A program made the translations under genes and the position numbers. The notes under the pieces were generated by a model. That model was not told where the DNA came from. It did no database searches and saw only the letters and a list, made by a program, of their open reading frames with translations. A DNA stretch of 64,000 nt, taken from an uncultured Oscillospiraceae bacterium (lineage in GTDB: Bacteria; Bacillota; Clostridia; Oscillospirales; Ruminococcaceae). The stretch covers positions 46,567 through 110,566 of the forward strand of contig CAJTTB010000009.1 of assembly GCA_910579175.1 (NCBI GenBank), read 5' to 3'. Shown piece after piece: positions 9,051 through 18,502 of this stretch (position 1 is its first letter; every line of letters begins with the position of its first letter).

Positions 9051-10540
9051 ATTCCCTGCTCCAATATCTGATAAATTTGTTTCATATCCAAACTGTTCCG
9101 AATAGCATCTGCCAGTAAATCATATTGTTTCTCTTTATAGGCTTTTCGGTCAAAGGTCAAAATTTCAGAAGTATCCAGTCCCTTTTGTTCAAACAGTGCT
9201 GTAGCAACTGCTTTTGACACCTCTTCTCGGTCAAAAATGCCATGTACATAGGTGCCATAAACTTGATGATAATAATTTCCATCTTGTAATCCATTTTCAA
9301 ATTGAGCAAGATGAGAAATTTCTTCCCGGCATTGGGTTTGTCCCATATGAATTTCATAACCTTCAAAAGGAATGCCTGAAAGTGCTTGTAACTTCCCAGA
9401 TACTTGTCCAAAATGACCCTGTACCTGTGTTCTGGTTTTTTGCTCTGCAAAAACAGTCCGAATGGGAAGCAATCCCATTCCCTTCATTTCTCCACCATAT
9501 TCTGTGTGATATGGGTCATTTAAATATTCTCCCAACATCTGATAACCACCACACACACCAAAAATAATCTTGCCTGCTGCCGCTTGTTTTAAAATCGCAG
9601 CTTCTAACCCACTTTCTCGCAACCATTTTAAATCTTCCATTGTATTTTTTGTACCAGGCAAAATAATCATATCTGGATCTTTTAATTCATTCACTGTCTT
9701 TACATAGTAAAGGTGAACTCCTTCAATACATTCCAATGGATTGAAATCGGTAAAGTTGGAGATTCTAGGCAATCGAATCACCGCAATATCCACCAATCCC
9801 ACAGTAACCTTGTTTTCAAAACGCTCTGTCAAGCTGTCCTCGTCGTCGATATCTAAATGCAGATAAGGAATCACACCCACCACTGGTACATTTACCATTT
9901 CTTCCAACATCTCCAAACCGGGTTGTAAAATTGCTTTATCCCCGCGGAATTTGTTGATAATGGTACCCTTTATCATTGCCTTTTCATCCTCTTCCAACAG
10001 TGTGAAAGTTCCTACCAAAGAGGCAAATACACCACCTCGGTCAATATCTCCTGCCAACAATACTGGTGCTTTTGCCATTTTTGCCATTCCCATATTGACA
10101 ATATCTTCACTTTTGAGATTGATTTCTGCTGGACTACCTGCACCTTCTATCACAATGATATCATACTGTTGAGATAATACAGTATAAGCCTTCATAATAT
10201 CTGGTATCAGTTTCGATTTATACCGAAAATAATCTGAAGCACTCATATTTCCGATGACTTCTCCATTGACAATCACTTGAGAACCAACATCATTGGTGGG
10301 TTTTAATAAAATGGGGTTCATCATCACAGAAGGCTCTATGCCCGCTGCTTCGCACTGCATCACCTGAGCGCGTCCCATCTCCAATCCCTCTTTTGTGATA
10401 AAGGAATTTAATGCCATATTTTGAGACTTAAATGGCGCCACTCGATAACCGTCCTGTTGAAATACGCGACATAAACCCGCTACAATCAAACTTTTTCCCG
10501 CATTGGACATGGTGCCCTGTATCATAATTGATTTTGCCAC
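9047..10540 (-). CDS. cbiP: Cobyric acid synthase
   Basis: An amidotransferase of about 497 aa that uses glutamine to amidate side chains b, d, e and g of adenosylcobyrinate a,c-diamide. The N-terminal dethiobiotin-synthetase-like ATPase has the P-loop GTMSNAGKS. The C-terminal GATase domain keeps the nucleophile in FGVCGGYQMLG and a catalytic His in TYVHGIFD. The start is read as GTG at 10540 because AAAGGAG precedes it by 10 nt and the family begins with (M)AKSIMIQGT; a TTG-started frame reaches 10561. It lies 7 bp after cobD. Confidence 0.94.
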   Translation of the reverse strand: MAKSIMIQGTMSNAGKSLIVAGLCRVFQQDGYRVAPFKSQNMALNSFITKEGLEMGRAQVMQCEAAGIEPSVMMNPILLKPTNDVGSQVIVNGEVIGNMSASDYFRYKSKLIPDIMKAYTVLSQQYDIIVIEGAGSPAEINLKSEDIVNMGMAKMAKAPVLLAGDIDRGGVFASLVGTFTLLEEDEKAMIKGTIINKFRGDKAILQPGLEMLEEMVNVPVVGVIPYLHLDIDDEDSLTERFENKVTVGLVDIAVIRLPRISNFTDFNPLECIEGVHLYYVKTVNELKDPDMIILPGTKNTMEDLKWLRESGLEAAILKQAAAGKIIFGVCGGYQMLGEYLNDPYHTEYGGEMKGMGLLPIRTVFAEQKTRTQVQGHFGQVSGKLQALSGIPFEGYEIHMGQTQCREEISHLAQFENGLQDGNYYHQVYGTYVHGIFDREEVSKAVATALFEQKGLDTSEILTFDRKAYKEKQYDLLADAIRNSLDMKQIYQILEQGI

Positions 10541-10547
10541 TGCCGAT

Positions 10548-11588
10548 TCACTCCTTTTCAATTTGTTTTAATACTGTCATCAACTGTCGATTTTCTTGTT
10601 CAGAACGCACTGCAATGCGATAATATCCCGCTTCTAAACCACGATAGTTAGAACAATCTCGAATCAAAATCTGAAACTGCTTTAGTTGCTGCTGTAACTC
10701 CAGATGATGGGAATAAAATAAAATATAATTTGCCTGCGGGCTCCAAACTTTATATTGTAGGTCAGTCAACTGTTTTAATAAATACTCCCGTTGCTGTTTT
10801 ACATATTGCCGTGTCTGTTGTGGAAATCCCGTCAAAGACAGCGCTGCTATTCCCGCAATCTGAGCAGGTGTGGAAACGCTCCAGGGTTGTCCACACAACA
10901 ACATCTGTTCTAACAATGCCCGATTGCTGCTGATTCCATAACCCAACCGCAACCCTGCCAAAGCATACAATTTGGTAAACGCTTTTAAAATAAATAAATT
11001 GTTATAGTCCAGATAAGATATCATCTCATATCGTTTCACATGTTCTACAAATTCTAAAAAGCATTCGTCTACTACCAAAAGAATTTCCCTTTGTTGACAA
11101 ACTGTTAAAATGCGTTTCATCAAATCTGGTGAAATCAATTCTCCAGTGGGATTGTTGGGTTGACACAAAAAGAGCATTTCAATTCCTTGTAATTCATTTA
11201 AAAAGGTATCATCTAACGAAAAATAGGAATATGGATTCAAATCATAATGCTTTATCTTACAATCAACCATTTTTAATGCCTGCTCATATTCTGCAAAGGT
11301 GGGTGCCAATACCATTGCAGTCGTTGGTCTTTTTGCCAATACCAGACGAAAAATCAAATCAGCTGCACCATTTCCACAAATAATCTGCTCTGGTTGACAA
11401 TCCTCTTTTTGTGCAATTGCCCGAATTAGCTGTCTACAAAAAGGATCTGGATAATGTTTCCAACCATCTATCGAACTGATAAGTGCTTGTTTTATTTCCA
11501 CAGGCATTCCCAATGGATTGATATTGGCAGAAAAATCCAACACTGGACCAGCTATCCCATAGATGTCTCCTCCATGAACATATTCCAA
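10548..11588 (-). CDS. cobD: Threonine-phosphate decarboxylase / histidinol-phosphate aminotransferase family
   Basis: A 346-aa PLP-dependent fold-type I enzyme. In this context it is CobD, which decarboxylates L-threonine phosphate to the aminopropanol phosphate linker of cobalamin. The N-terminal HGGD motif, LDFSANINPLG, NPTGE and the PLP-Lys segment LKAFTKLYALAGLRLGY are visible. It appears to start with TTG at 11588 behind AAGGGGGA. Position next to cbiB, which attaches the linker, supports CobD over HisC. Confidence 0.9.
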   Translation of the reverse strand: MEYVHGGDIYGIAGPVLDFSANINPLGMPVEIKQALISSIDGWKHYPDPFCRQLIRAIAQKEDCQPEQIICGNGAADLIFRLVLAKRPTTAMVLAPTFAEYEQALKMVDCKIKHYDLNPYSYFSLDDTFLNELQGIEMLFLCQPNNPTGELISPDLMKRILTVCQQREILLVVDECFLEFVEHVKRYEMISYLDYNNLFILKAFTKLYALAGLRLGYGISSNRALLEQMLLCGQPWSVSTPAQIAGIAALSLTGFPQQTRQYVKQQREYLLKQLTDLQYKVWSPQANYILFYSHHLELQQQLKQFQILIRDCSNYRGLEAGYYRIAVRSEQENRQLMTVLKQIEKE

Positions 11589-11603
11589 CGAATTTCCCCC
11601 TTA

Positions 11604-12572
11604 TCAAAATAATATCCATAATCGAAACAACAACGCTATAATCAACATTAAACAAGCAGAGACATATAATAATCGATTTGCCCTTACAATATCCTCAAAT
11701 TCAATCGGTCGGTCATAATCACCAATGGTTTGTTTCTGACACAGCTTTCCAAAATAATAAGCATCTCCAGCCAATTGAATGTGTAGCGCTCCCGCGCAAA
11801 CCGCTTCGGTATGGGCGCTGTTGGGACTGGCATGATTTTTTTTATCCCGTTGATAAATATAATATGCCTTATTGGGGTCCATTCTGGTCAATTTTGCTGC
11901 AACTATCATCAGATATGCTGCAATTCTTGCTGGGAGATAATTTGCAACATCATCTAATTTTGCTGCAAATCTTCCAAAATACAAATAACGATCATTGCGA
12001 TATCCTACCATAGAATCCATGGTATTAATTGCCTTATAGAAAAAGCCCAAAGGCGCCCCACCAATCATCATAAATAACAAGGGGGCAATGATTCCATCGG
12101 AGGTATTTTCTGCCACCGTTTCAACTGCCGCTTTTGCCACTCCTTCTTCGGTGAGATTTTGGGTATCTCTGCCCACAATCATAGACACCATATAACGAGC
12201 ACCCTCTAAATCATTTGCTTTTAATCGGTCATATACCTTCATACTTTCCACTTTTAATGACTTTGTCGCTAAAATCTGATAACACATTATCGTTTCAACC
12301 ATCAAATAAAGCCAGATAGAAATACAAAGGGAAAGCCACAATACCAAAACTGACAGACCTGTTACCAACACAATTACCACAATGGCAAAACAAACACCTG
12401 CTTTTTGCTCTCCTTGTGGCGTCTTGGCAAACCAGTTGCGAAATACAATTTCTAATTTTGCAATTAGCCACCCAATCAACCGAATGGGATGTGGTAACCA
12501 ATGCGGATCACCCAAGCACAAATCCAATAAAAATCCAAATAGCAACGCCCAAAATGACATTTTCAACACCAT
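11604..12572 (-). CDS. cbiB: Adenosylcobinamide-phosphate synthase
   Basis: A 322-aa integral membrane protein with several hydrophobic segments (about 1-20, 50-90, 150-170 and 290-320). It condenses adenosylcobyric acid with aminopropanol phosphate. The family signature LGDPHWLPHPIRLIGWLI begins at about residue 20, and ENTSDGIIAPL and the NPDKA-like MDPNKA segment follow. It lies between cobD and cobC with 15-bp and 3-bp gaps. Confidence 0.93.
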   Translation of the reverse strand: MVLKMSFWALLFGFLLDLCLGDPHWLPHPIRLIGWLIAKLEIVFRNWFAKTPQGEQKAGVCFAIVVIVLVTGLSVLVLWLSLCISIWLYLMVETIMCYQILATKSLKVESMKVYDRLKANDLEGARYMVSMIVGRDTQNLTEEGVAKAAVETVAENTSDGIIAPLLFMMIGGAPLGFFYKAINTMDSMVGYRNDRYLYFGRFAAKLDDVANYLPARIAAYLMIVAAKLTRMDPNKAYYIYQRDKKNHASPNSAHTEAVCAGALHIQLAGDAYYFGKLCQKQTIGDYDRPIEFEDIVRANRLLYVSACLMLIIALLFRLWILF

Positions 12573-12575
12573 ATT

Positions 12576-13187
12576 CTATTCTCCCTCAACCAGCAAAAGA
12601 TTTTTTTGCACTGTTACTGTTTGATATTGCTCCCATTGAGAGGGAGTCACCGACAACAGATAACCCTCTGCATTTTTTACCTGCCAATGATAAAAATTGT
12701 GTCTTGGCGATTGCGCATAGGCTTCTAAAATCGTCATAATGGTGCCACCATGTATCACCATAGCAATGGTTTGATAATCTTGTTTGAAACTATAGGTAAT
12801 CCACTTGACAAATCCACGACATACTCGAGTGGTGACCTGTTGTCTACTTTCTCCATTTGGAAATGGCATGTTGCCACCACTATCCAAAAATGCCTGATAA
12901 GCGGGATGATGTTGTAATTGCTGATAGTTTTGATTTTCAAAATCCCCAAAGTCTGTTTCGCAAAAATCATTTTCTAGTGTCATTGGCTGGTTGGGATAAC
13001 ATATATTTGCTGTCTGAATACAGCGTTTCATCGGGCTGACAATGATATACTCTGGCATTGGTTTGATTGGTTTCACTGTTTTTAATTCTGCAATCCCCTC
13101 TGAACACAGTGGCTCGTCGGTTCTTCCAATATATCTCTTTTCCAAATTCCCCATGGTCTTTCCATGTCGTATCAATTGTATTTGCAT
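12576..13187 (-). CDS. cobC: Alpha-ribazole phosphatase (histidine phosphatase family)
   Basis: A 203-aa protein with the phosphohistidine RHG motif (LIRHGKTMGN, His7), a second catalytic cluster in VIHGGTI and an RCIQTA arginine loop. In this cluster it most likely removes the 5'-phosphate of alpha-ribazole phosphate or adenosylcobalamin phosphate. The stop lies 3 bp before cbiB. Family membership is certain; the substrate rests on context. Confidence 0.88.
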   Translation of the reverse strand: MQIQLIRHGKTMGNLEKRYIGRTDEPLCSEGIAELKTVKPIKPMPEYIIVSPMKRCIQTANICYPNQPMTLENDFCETDFGDFENQNYQQLQHHPAYQAFLDSGGNMPFPNGESRQQVTTRVCRGFVKWITYSFKQDYQTIAMVIHGGTIMTILEAYAQSPRHNFYHWQVKNAEGYLLSVTPSQWEQYQTVTVQKNLLLVEGE

Positions 13188-13196
13188 GATGATCTC

Positions 13197-13574
13197 CTAC
13201 TTTATCTGAACAGCAACCCCACAGGTCACACGATATACTTGTTTTGCTTGTTTTGCAAGTTTACAGCAAATGCGTCCAACTTCTTCCCGATAATGTCGTT
13301 CAAAGGGCTCCATCGGCACCACGCCACAACCAATTTCATCTGAAATAATAATGACATCTGGATTTTGTTCTAATATCCGTCGCACCATATCTTGCACATC
13401 ATCGACAGATTCCTTTAACATCCGACGCACCCACAAATGAAACTGCCAAATCACTGGCTTTTCCAATAGTTCTTCAGTACTACAATCCGCTCCATTCGCA
13501 ATCGTTTGCTGGTGAAATTGTTCCTGTACCCAATCCAATTTTCCTTGATGACTTCCGCCTATAACCAATTTCAT
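13197..13574 (-). CDS. Short CobU-like protein with degenerate P-loop
   Basis: A 125-aa CobU paralogue, compared with about 175-180 aa for full-length CobU. The N-terminal loop reads GGSHQGKL, so the Ser/Thr after the P-loop Lys is missing, and the middle region with the guanylylated His is absent. The C-terminal half is well conserved: IISDEIGCGVVP, then an REEVGRICCKLAKQA helix and a GVAVQIK end. These match the CobU TNEVGxGIVP...GIGVKIK segment. It sits between cobC and cobS, close to a full-length CobU with the opposite pattern of losses. It may be a non-catalytic partner subunit. Confidence 0.78.
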   Translation of the reverse strand: MKLVIGGSHQGKLDWVQEQFHQQTIANGADCSTEELLEKPVIWQFHLWVRRMLKESVDDVQDMVRRILEQNPDVIIISDEIGCGVVPMEPFERHYREEVGRICCKLAKQAKQVYRVTCGVAVQIK

Positions 13575-13586
13575 AACTGATTTCTC

Positions 13587-14351
13587 CTAACATTTTTGTG
13601 CGATTACGATTGCACCAAGCATAGAAATCTCACAAATTTGCAAAAAATACCCTGCCAAATCTCCAGTAGTACCTCCAAACTGTCGATAAGACATCACGCG
13701 ATAGTAAAAAAATGTCAAATACGCCGCAACAATTGCTGCAAAACCCAAACAAATATCCAACAACAGCATAGCCGTCATACAGATGACAATTAAAATCCCC
13801 ATTGCGATTTTCACATTTCGCTTTTGTGCTGTTTCTGAAAAGGACGCCAACAATCCGCTATTCTTTGCACATCGAAATCCCACTACAGAAAAACCGCTCA
13901 AACTGCGGGACAACACATAGCCAACACCCAATATCAAAATCACAGTTGTATCAAATTGCAATTCGCTCCAAAGGGCAAAGCAGAGTAAAAAATAAACCAC
14001 ACAGCCCATAATGGCAAAAGCGCCAGTATGGGAATCCTTTAAAATTTCTAATTTTCTTTCGGTTGTCTGATGAGAACTTAATGCATCTACCGTGTCGCAA
14101 AAGCCATCCATATGAATTCCTCCCGTTATGAAAAAAGGAATCAATGTAAAAACAACTGCGCTCAGCACAACACCAATGGAAGCTGTTTTAGAAATCCAGC
14201 TCCAAAACCACTGTAACAATCCAATCGGAATCCCTACCAGTGGAAAAAAACAAATGGCATATTTCATATTCTGTTTATTCCAGTCTGCATAAGGCATGGG
14301 AATACTGGAATACATAGAAAATGCAATCTTAAATGATTCTATTAATCGCAT
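13587..14351 (-). CDS. cobS: Adenosylcobinamide-GDP ribazoletransferase (cobalamin synthase)
   Basis: A 254-aa integral membrane enzyme that joins adenosylcobinamide-GDP to alpha-ribazole (phosphate). The metal-binding signature GGIHMDGFCDTVDAL is present at about residue 77, and FGGTTGD near the C terminus. Hydrophobic segments run through the protein. Its ATG lies inside the last codons of cobU (10-bp overlap), so the two are translationally coupled. Confidence 0.94.
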   Translation of the reverse strand: MRLIESFKIAFSMYSSIPMPYADWNKQNMKYAICFFPLVGIPIGLLQWFWSWISKTASIGVVLSAVVFTLIPFFITGGIHMDGFCDTVDALSSHQTTERKLEILKDSHTGAFAIMGCVVYFLLCFALWSELQFDTTVILILGVGYVLSRSLSGFSVVGFRCAKNSGLLASFSETAQKRNVKIAMGILIVICMTAMLLLDICLGFAAIVAAYLTFFYYRVMSYRQFGGTTGDLAGYFLQICEISMLGAIVIAQKC

Positions 14352-14872
14352 GGCAAATTTCCTTTCTGTACCACTGGAATACTGTAAACCACCTCTATTA
14401 CAGTATCTGCCAGTTTTCCAAGTTGTACATTGATTTCTCCTAAAATCGACAGATATTTGCGTATATCCTCATCATAAATCACACCATCTGAAAACACTTC
14501 ATTGCTCACTATAATCAGATGTTTTGCCTGCTGCCCAATCTGTTGTATTCCCTTTATGATTTCCTGTACAACAGCATCGTGACATCCATCTGGATGATAC
14601 AATTCATTTGCCACCAAATTGGACATACACTCCAATAATACAGTGCTATTTTTGGGGATACAGACCTTTTTTAAGCCAGTAAAACACTCTATTGTAGAAA
14701 ACTGTTTGGTTGCCCTCATTGCCTGATGGCGTGCAATTCTCTTTAGACATTCTTCATCAAATGGCTGCATGGTCGCTAGATAAATCAATTGCTCATGTGG
14801 CATGGATACCGCCACTTGTTCTGCAAATTCTGACTTTCCACTGGCTGAACCACCCGTTATCAACAACAACAT
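14342..14872 (-). CDS. cobU: Adenosylcobinamide kinase / guanylyltransferase
   Basis: A protein of about 176 aa with an intact P-loop (TGGSASGKS), the LIYLATMQP strand and an RIARHQ segment that supplies the probable guanylylated His. In the C-terminal half the CobU NEVGxGIVP motif is degenerate (SNEVFSDGVIY). The neighbouring 125-aa paralogue keeps exactly that motif. It activates adenosylcobinamide to the GDP form for CobS. The ATG at 14872 is preferred over the TTG at 14875; AGGGG lies about 10 nt upstream. Confidence 0.87.
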   Translation of the reverse strand: MLLLITGGSASGKSEFAEQVAVSMPHEQLIYLATMQPFDEECLKRIARHQAMRATKQFSTIECFTGLKKVCIPKNSTVLLECMSNLVANELYHPDGCHDAVVQEIIKGIQQIGQQAKHLIIVSNEVFSDGVIYDEDIRKYLSILGEINVQLGKLADTVIEVVYSIPVVQKGNLPCD

Positions 14873-14890
14873 CAATCGAAACCCCTTCTA

Positions 14891-15946
14891 TCAATCCAAT
14901 GGCTGATATTCTTCAATTTTAATTTCAGAAAAGGTACTCATATTCTGATAAACTGCCAATGCCATATCTAAAATTGGAAATAATGCCACTGCTCCGGTTC
15001 CCTCTCCCAAACACATCTCACAGGTTAAAAACGGCTTTAGATGAAGCTGTTCTAAAAGCATTTTCCCTGCCGGTTCTTTGGACACATGGGAAGGAATCAA
15101 ATAATGCTGTACCTCTGGACAGATGCGAATCGCCACTAGTGCCGCTACTGCGGAAATAAATCCATCTACCACAATGGGGATTCTCTGAAAGGCACCTCCC
15201 AGATATACACCAGCCAAACCAGCAATATCAAAGCCACCAACTTTACTCAATACATCAATGGCGTCTTCTGGATCTGGCTTATGTCGCTCAATTGCCGTTT
15301 CAATAACCTGCTTTTTTATCTTTAATCCTTGGGCAGACAATCCCGCACCCTTTCCAGTTACTTCTTCTACTGCACAACCAGTCAATACGGCAGCAATTGC
15401 ACTGCTTGTTGTCGTGTTGCCAATACCCATTTCTCCTGTTGCCAATATCTGATAACCATCTTGCTTTAGCTCTGCAACCAAATTAATTCCCACTTCCAAC
15501 GCCTCTATTGCCTGTTGTCTTGTCATCGCTGGTTCTTTCGCTAAATTTTTGGTTCCATAAGCAATCTTTTTGTTTCGTAACCCCTGTACATCTGAAGCAA
15601 TTCCAATATCCACTGGAATCACCTGAGCACCTGCCACCTTTGCCATCTGATTTACACTGGTGGTTCCCTTTACAAAATTTTCACTTACCACCGCTGTCAC
15701 TTCCTGTCCTGTCTGTGTAACTCCTTCGCAGACAACTCCATTGTCAGCACACATGACAACCACTGCACGCTTTTTTAACTGCACCTCTTGACTGCCGGTG
15801 ATTCCAGCTATCTGTATCACTGCCTGTTCCAACCGCCCTAAACTGCGCAGGGGTTTTGCAATGCTGTCCCATCGAATTTGAGCTTGTTCCATCGCCTCTT
15901 GACAAAGTGGCTGTATCTGTTTGATTACCTGTTCTAATAATATCAC
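14891..15946 (-). CDS. cobT: Nicotinate-nucleotide--dimethylbenzimidazole phosphoribosyltransferase
   Basis: A 351-aa enzyme that makes alpha-ribazole phosphate from nicotinate mononucleotide and a base such as 5,6-dimethylbenzimidazole. Supporting motifs are RPLGSLG-like KPLRSLGRLE near residue 35, CADNGV, EMGIGNTTTSSA and the catalytic-Glu segment LGEGTGAVALFP near the C terminus. The start is GTG at 15946, 1 bp after the cbiA stop. No bluB or bza genes for lower-ligand synthesis are in the window. Confidence 0.95.
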   Translation of the reverse strand: MILLEQVIKQIQPLCQEAMEQAQIRWDSIAKPLRSLGRLEQAVIQIAGITGSQEVQLKKRAVVVMCADNGVVCEGVTQTGQEVTAVVSENFVKGTTSVNQMAKVAGAQVIPVDIGIASDVQGLRNKKIAYGTKNLAKEPAMTRQQAIEALEVGINLVAELKQDGYQILATGEMGIGNTTTSSAIAAVLTGCAVEEVTGKGAGLSAQGLKIKKQVIETAIERHKPDPEDAIDVLSKVGGFDIAGLAGVYLGGAFQRIPIVVDGFISAVAALVAIRICPEVQHYLIPSHVSKEPAGKMLLEQLHLKPFLTCEMCLGEGTGAVALFPILDMALAVYQNMSTFSEIKIEEYQPLD

Positions 15947-15947
15947 A

Positions 15948-17297
15948 TTACATTCTTCTTTCCCGATATTCCATACACTGTTTTATAAATTTTTCTGCAA
16001 AATGGACATTTCCATAAAAATAAAGATGTGGATAACCTGCAAACAGTGAATCATTTGCATGAATGCAGTTCCATCTCGTTTTTCTCAACGGTTTTTGGGC
16101 AACAAAATCCACTCCACAGTCGGTACTATCCCAATAGTGAAATTCATGCGCTGGAATCTGCTCCCCCTGTGTACAAAGTAAATTGTCCTTTTGCGCTGTC
16201 AAGGTAATATATCCAAACCGCCGCAATTTTGTTGTGGGATAACAATCCGCCTGAATCGCTCCCACCATTGGCAAACCGTCTAATGTCTGATGTAGATACA
16301 TAAATCCACCGCACTCTGCAATACAGGGCATCTGTTGGTTAATGGCTTTTTGTATTGACTGTCTCATACTCTGGTTTTGCGCAAGTTCTTTTGCATATAA
16401 TTCTGGATACCCTCCCCCCAACAACAAACCATCTAATTCTTCTGGCAGTTGCTGTTGTGTTAGGGGGCTAAATGGAACCAACTGCGCTCCCAATTCCTCT
16501 AATAAATCCAAATTGTCCTGATAATAAAAACAAAATGCCTTATCTTTTGCATATCCAATCCGAATCTGTCCCAATGGCTGATATTTTGGTAGGTCAGCAG
16601 AAATATCCACCGCTGTCTGTGCTAGGGCAATTATAGCGGGGATATTAATACTTTGTTCCACCTGTTTTGCCAAATCGGATAATTTTTGTTTTAAATCCAC
16701 AATTTCATCTGCGGTTATCAGTCCAAGATGACGGCTTTCCAACTTCCAATGTTCCAAATAAGGTAAATAACCCAACACCTGAACTGGCAATTGTTCTTCT
16801 ATCATATTTTTGATGGTGGCATACATCATTGGAGAAACCTGGTTTAATAAAATTCCTTTGATATTGCTATCTGGTTGATACTCTAAAAAGCCGCGAATCA
16901 ATGCACAAACAGATACAGACATTCCCTTACAATTTACCACCAATATCACCGGTGTTTTGGTGATTTTGGCAAGTTCATAAGAGCTGGCATTTACAGTCGT
17001 TCCAGCAAGCCCATCATAGTATCCCATCACGCCTTCCATCACAGAAATTTCCGATTGTCTTGCGTGTTTGGAAAACAATTGACGAATGACCTGTTGAGAG
17101 CAAAAAAAGGTATCTAAATTTCTCGATTTTGTGCCAATTACCTTGGTGTGAAACATGGGGTCAATGTAATCTGGTCCACACTTAAAAGAGGTTACTCGCA
17201 GATTGCGATTGACCAATGCCTGTAAAATTCCACAAGTAAAGGTTGTTTTACCAGAACTGCTGGACACAGCGGCAATCATCACTCTAGGGGCATTCAT
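15948..17297 (-). CDS. cbiA: Cobyrinate a,c-diamide synthase
   Basis: A glutamine-dependent amidase of about 449 aa acting on cobyrinate carboxylates a and c. The ATPase domain has the P-loop SSSSGKTTF and the FKCGPDYIDPMFH motif. The GATase domain has its nucleophile in AECGGFMYLH. The start is placed at the ATG at 17297, with GGAGAGGG 8 nt upstream; ATG 17303 and a GTG at 17315 are alternatives. It overlaps the end of cbiET. Confidence 0.94.
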   Translation of the reverse strand: MNAPRVMIAAVSSSSGKTTFTCGILQALVNRNLRVTSFKCGPDYIDPMFHTKVIGTKSRNLDTFFCSQQVIRQLFSKHARQSEISVMEGVMGYYDGLAGTTVNASSYELAKITKTPVILVVNCKGMSVSVCALIRGFLEYQPDSNIKGILLNQVSPMMYATIKNMIEEQLPVQVLGYLPYLEHWKLESRHLGLITADEIVDLKQKLSDLAKQVEQSINIPAIIALAQTAVDISADLPKYQPLGQIRIGYAKDKAFCFYYQDNLDLLEELGAQLVPFSPLTQQQLPEELDGLLLGGGYPELYAKELAQNQSMRQSIQKAINQQMPCIAECGGFMYLHQTLDGLPMVGAIQADCYPTTKLRRFGYITLTAQKDNLLCTQGEQIPAHEFHYWDSTDCGVDFVAQKPLRKTRWNCIHANDSLFAGYPHLYFYGNVHFAEKFIKQCMEYRERRM

Positions 17298-18498
17298 AAC
17301 CATTTCCCTCTCCACTTAAAATATAGACCGGATTTTGTCCCATCATCATATGATAACTTCCCACTTCCTTCGCTTTTGCTATGGTCATCTGTACCACTTC
17401 CTGATGAATCAATCCAAATTTTTGAAAACACTTTAATGCTTCTGTCAAACTCTCCAACGCAATTACATTAACCACAATACGAATATAGGGATTTTTTTGT
17501 AACAACAATCTTAAAATTTCCTCCATATTGCCCGCCGTTCCACCCAAAAACGCCTTATCTGGCTTTGGAAGTTCTTTTAGGACTTCTGGCGCTTCTCCCA
17601 AAATACACTCCAAATTATAGGCTCCAAACTGCTTTTGATTTTTTATCATCAATTCCAATGCTTGTGGCTTTCGCTCCACTGCATATACCATGCCAGACGG
17701 CAGTTGCAATGCCAATTCTACAGATACCGAACCCGTTCCCGCTCCAATATCATAGACAATATCATCAGGCTGTAACTGCAATTTTGCAATCGAAACGGTG
17801 CGCACTTCACTCTTGGTCATTGGAACCTTATCGCGAATAAACTGCTCATCTGCAATACCCAAGGAATATCTGTGAGCATTTTGATGTGTTACCAACATCA
17901 CACACAATTTTTCTGACTGATATGTGATTAGATTTTCCGCTCTATCACAGACGATTTTTTCATTTGGATAAGACAGATTTTCCCCAATAGATACTGTGGC
18001 TGTTCCCAATCCCTTTTGGAGTAACTGCCTGCATATCTGAGCAGGTGTTTGATTGCCTCCTGCCAATATAAATGTCTTTTGATGAGAGGCAATCTCACTG
18101 ATTAAAACTGCCTCTCTGCCATGTATACTGACACAATGCACATCTTCCCAAGCTGTGTGAAGTTTACCACATAGATATACCAATGAACTAATTCCTGAAA
18201 TGGTATCTATCTGATAATCTTCCAATACTTGATATAATTTTTTTGCTCCACTGTAAAATCCAATATCGCCAGATAACAAGATAACTGGTTTTTGATAGTT
18301 TGTATTTTGTATTAGGTAATCTTTAATTTTTTCCGGCTGATAAGCACAAAATGTTGGTTTCTGCATATCCTGAAAGCTGTCCAACATTCTCTGCGCACCA
18401 ATCAGCAAATCACTCTGTTCTACCGCATGAATTGCTTGTAATGTCATTGTTTCGGGGTTTCCCATCCCTATGCCCACAATTGTGATATTGCGTTTCAT
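17284..18498 (-). CDS. cbiET: Fused cobalt-precorrin-7 C5-methyltransferase and cobalt-precorrin-6B C15-methyltransferase/decarboxylase
   Basis: A 404-aa fusion. The CbiE half (about 1-200) is a tetrapyrrole methylase (VGIGMGNPETMTLQA, ILLSGDIGFYSGAK). The CbiT half (about 210-404) is a class I SAM methyltransferase with VYDIGAGTGSVSVELA and FLGGTAGNMEEIL. In the anaerobic pathway the two activities are often separate genes; the fusion parallels aerobic CobL. It starts 4 bp after cbiJ behind GAGGTGA. Confidence 0.94.
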   Translation of the reverse strand: MKRNITIVGIGMGNPETMTLQAIHAVEQSDLLIGAQRMLDSFQDMQKPTFCAYQPEKIKDYLIQNTNYQKPVILLSGDIGFYSGAKKLYQVLEDYQIDTISGISSLVYLCGKLHTAWEDVHCVSIHGREAVLISEIASHQKTFILAGGNQTPAQICRQLLQKGLGTATVSIGENLSYPNEKIVCDRAENLITYQSEKLCVMLVTHQNAHRYSLGIADEQFIRDKVPMTKSEVRTVSIAKLQLQPDDIVYDIGAGTGSVSVELALQLPSGMVYAVERKPQALELMIKNQKQFGAYNLECILGEAPEVLKELPKPDKAFLGGTAGNMEEILRLLLQKNPYIRIVVNVIALESLTEALKCFQKFGLIHQEVVQMTIAKAKEVGSYHMMMGQNPVYILSGEGNGYECP

Positions 18499-18502
18499 TC
18501 AT

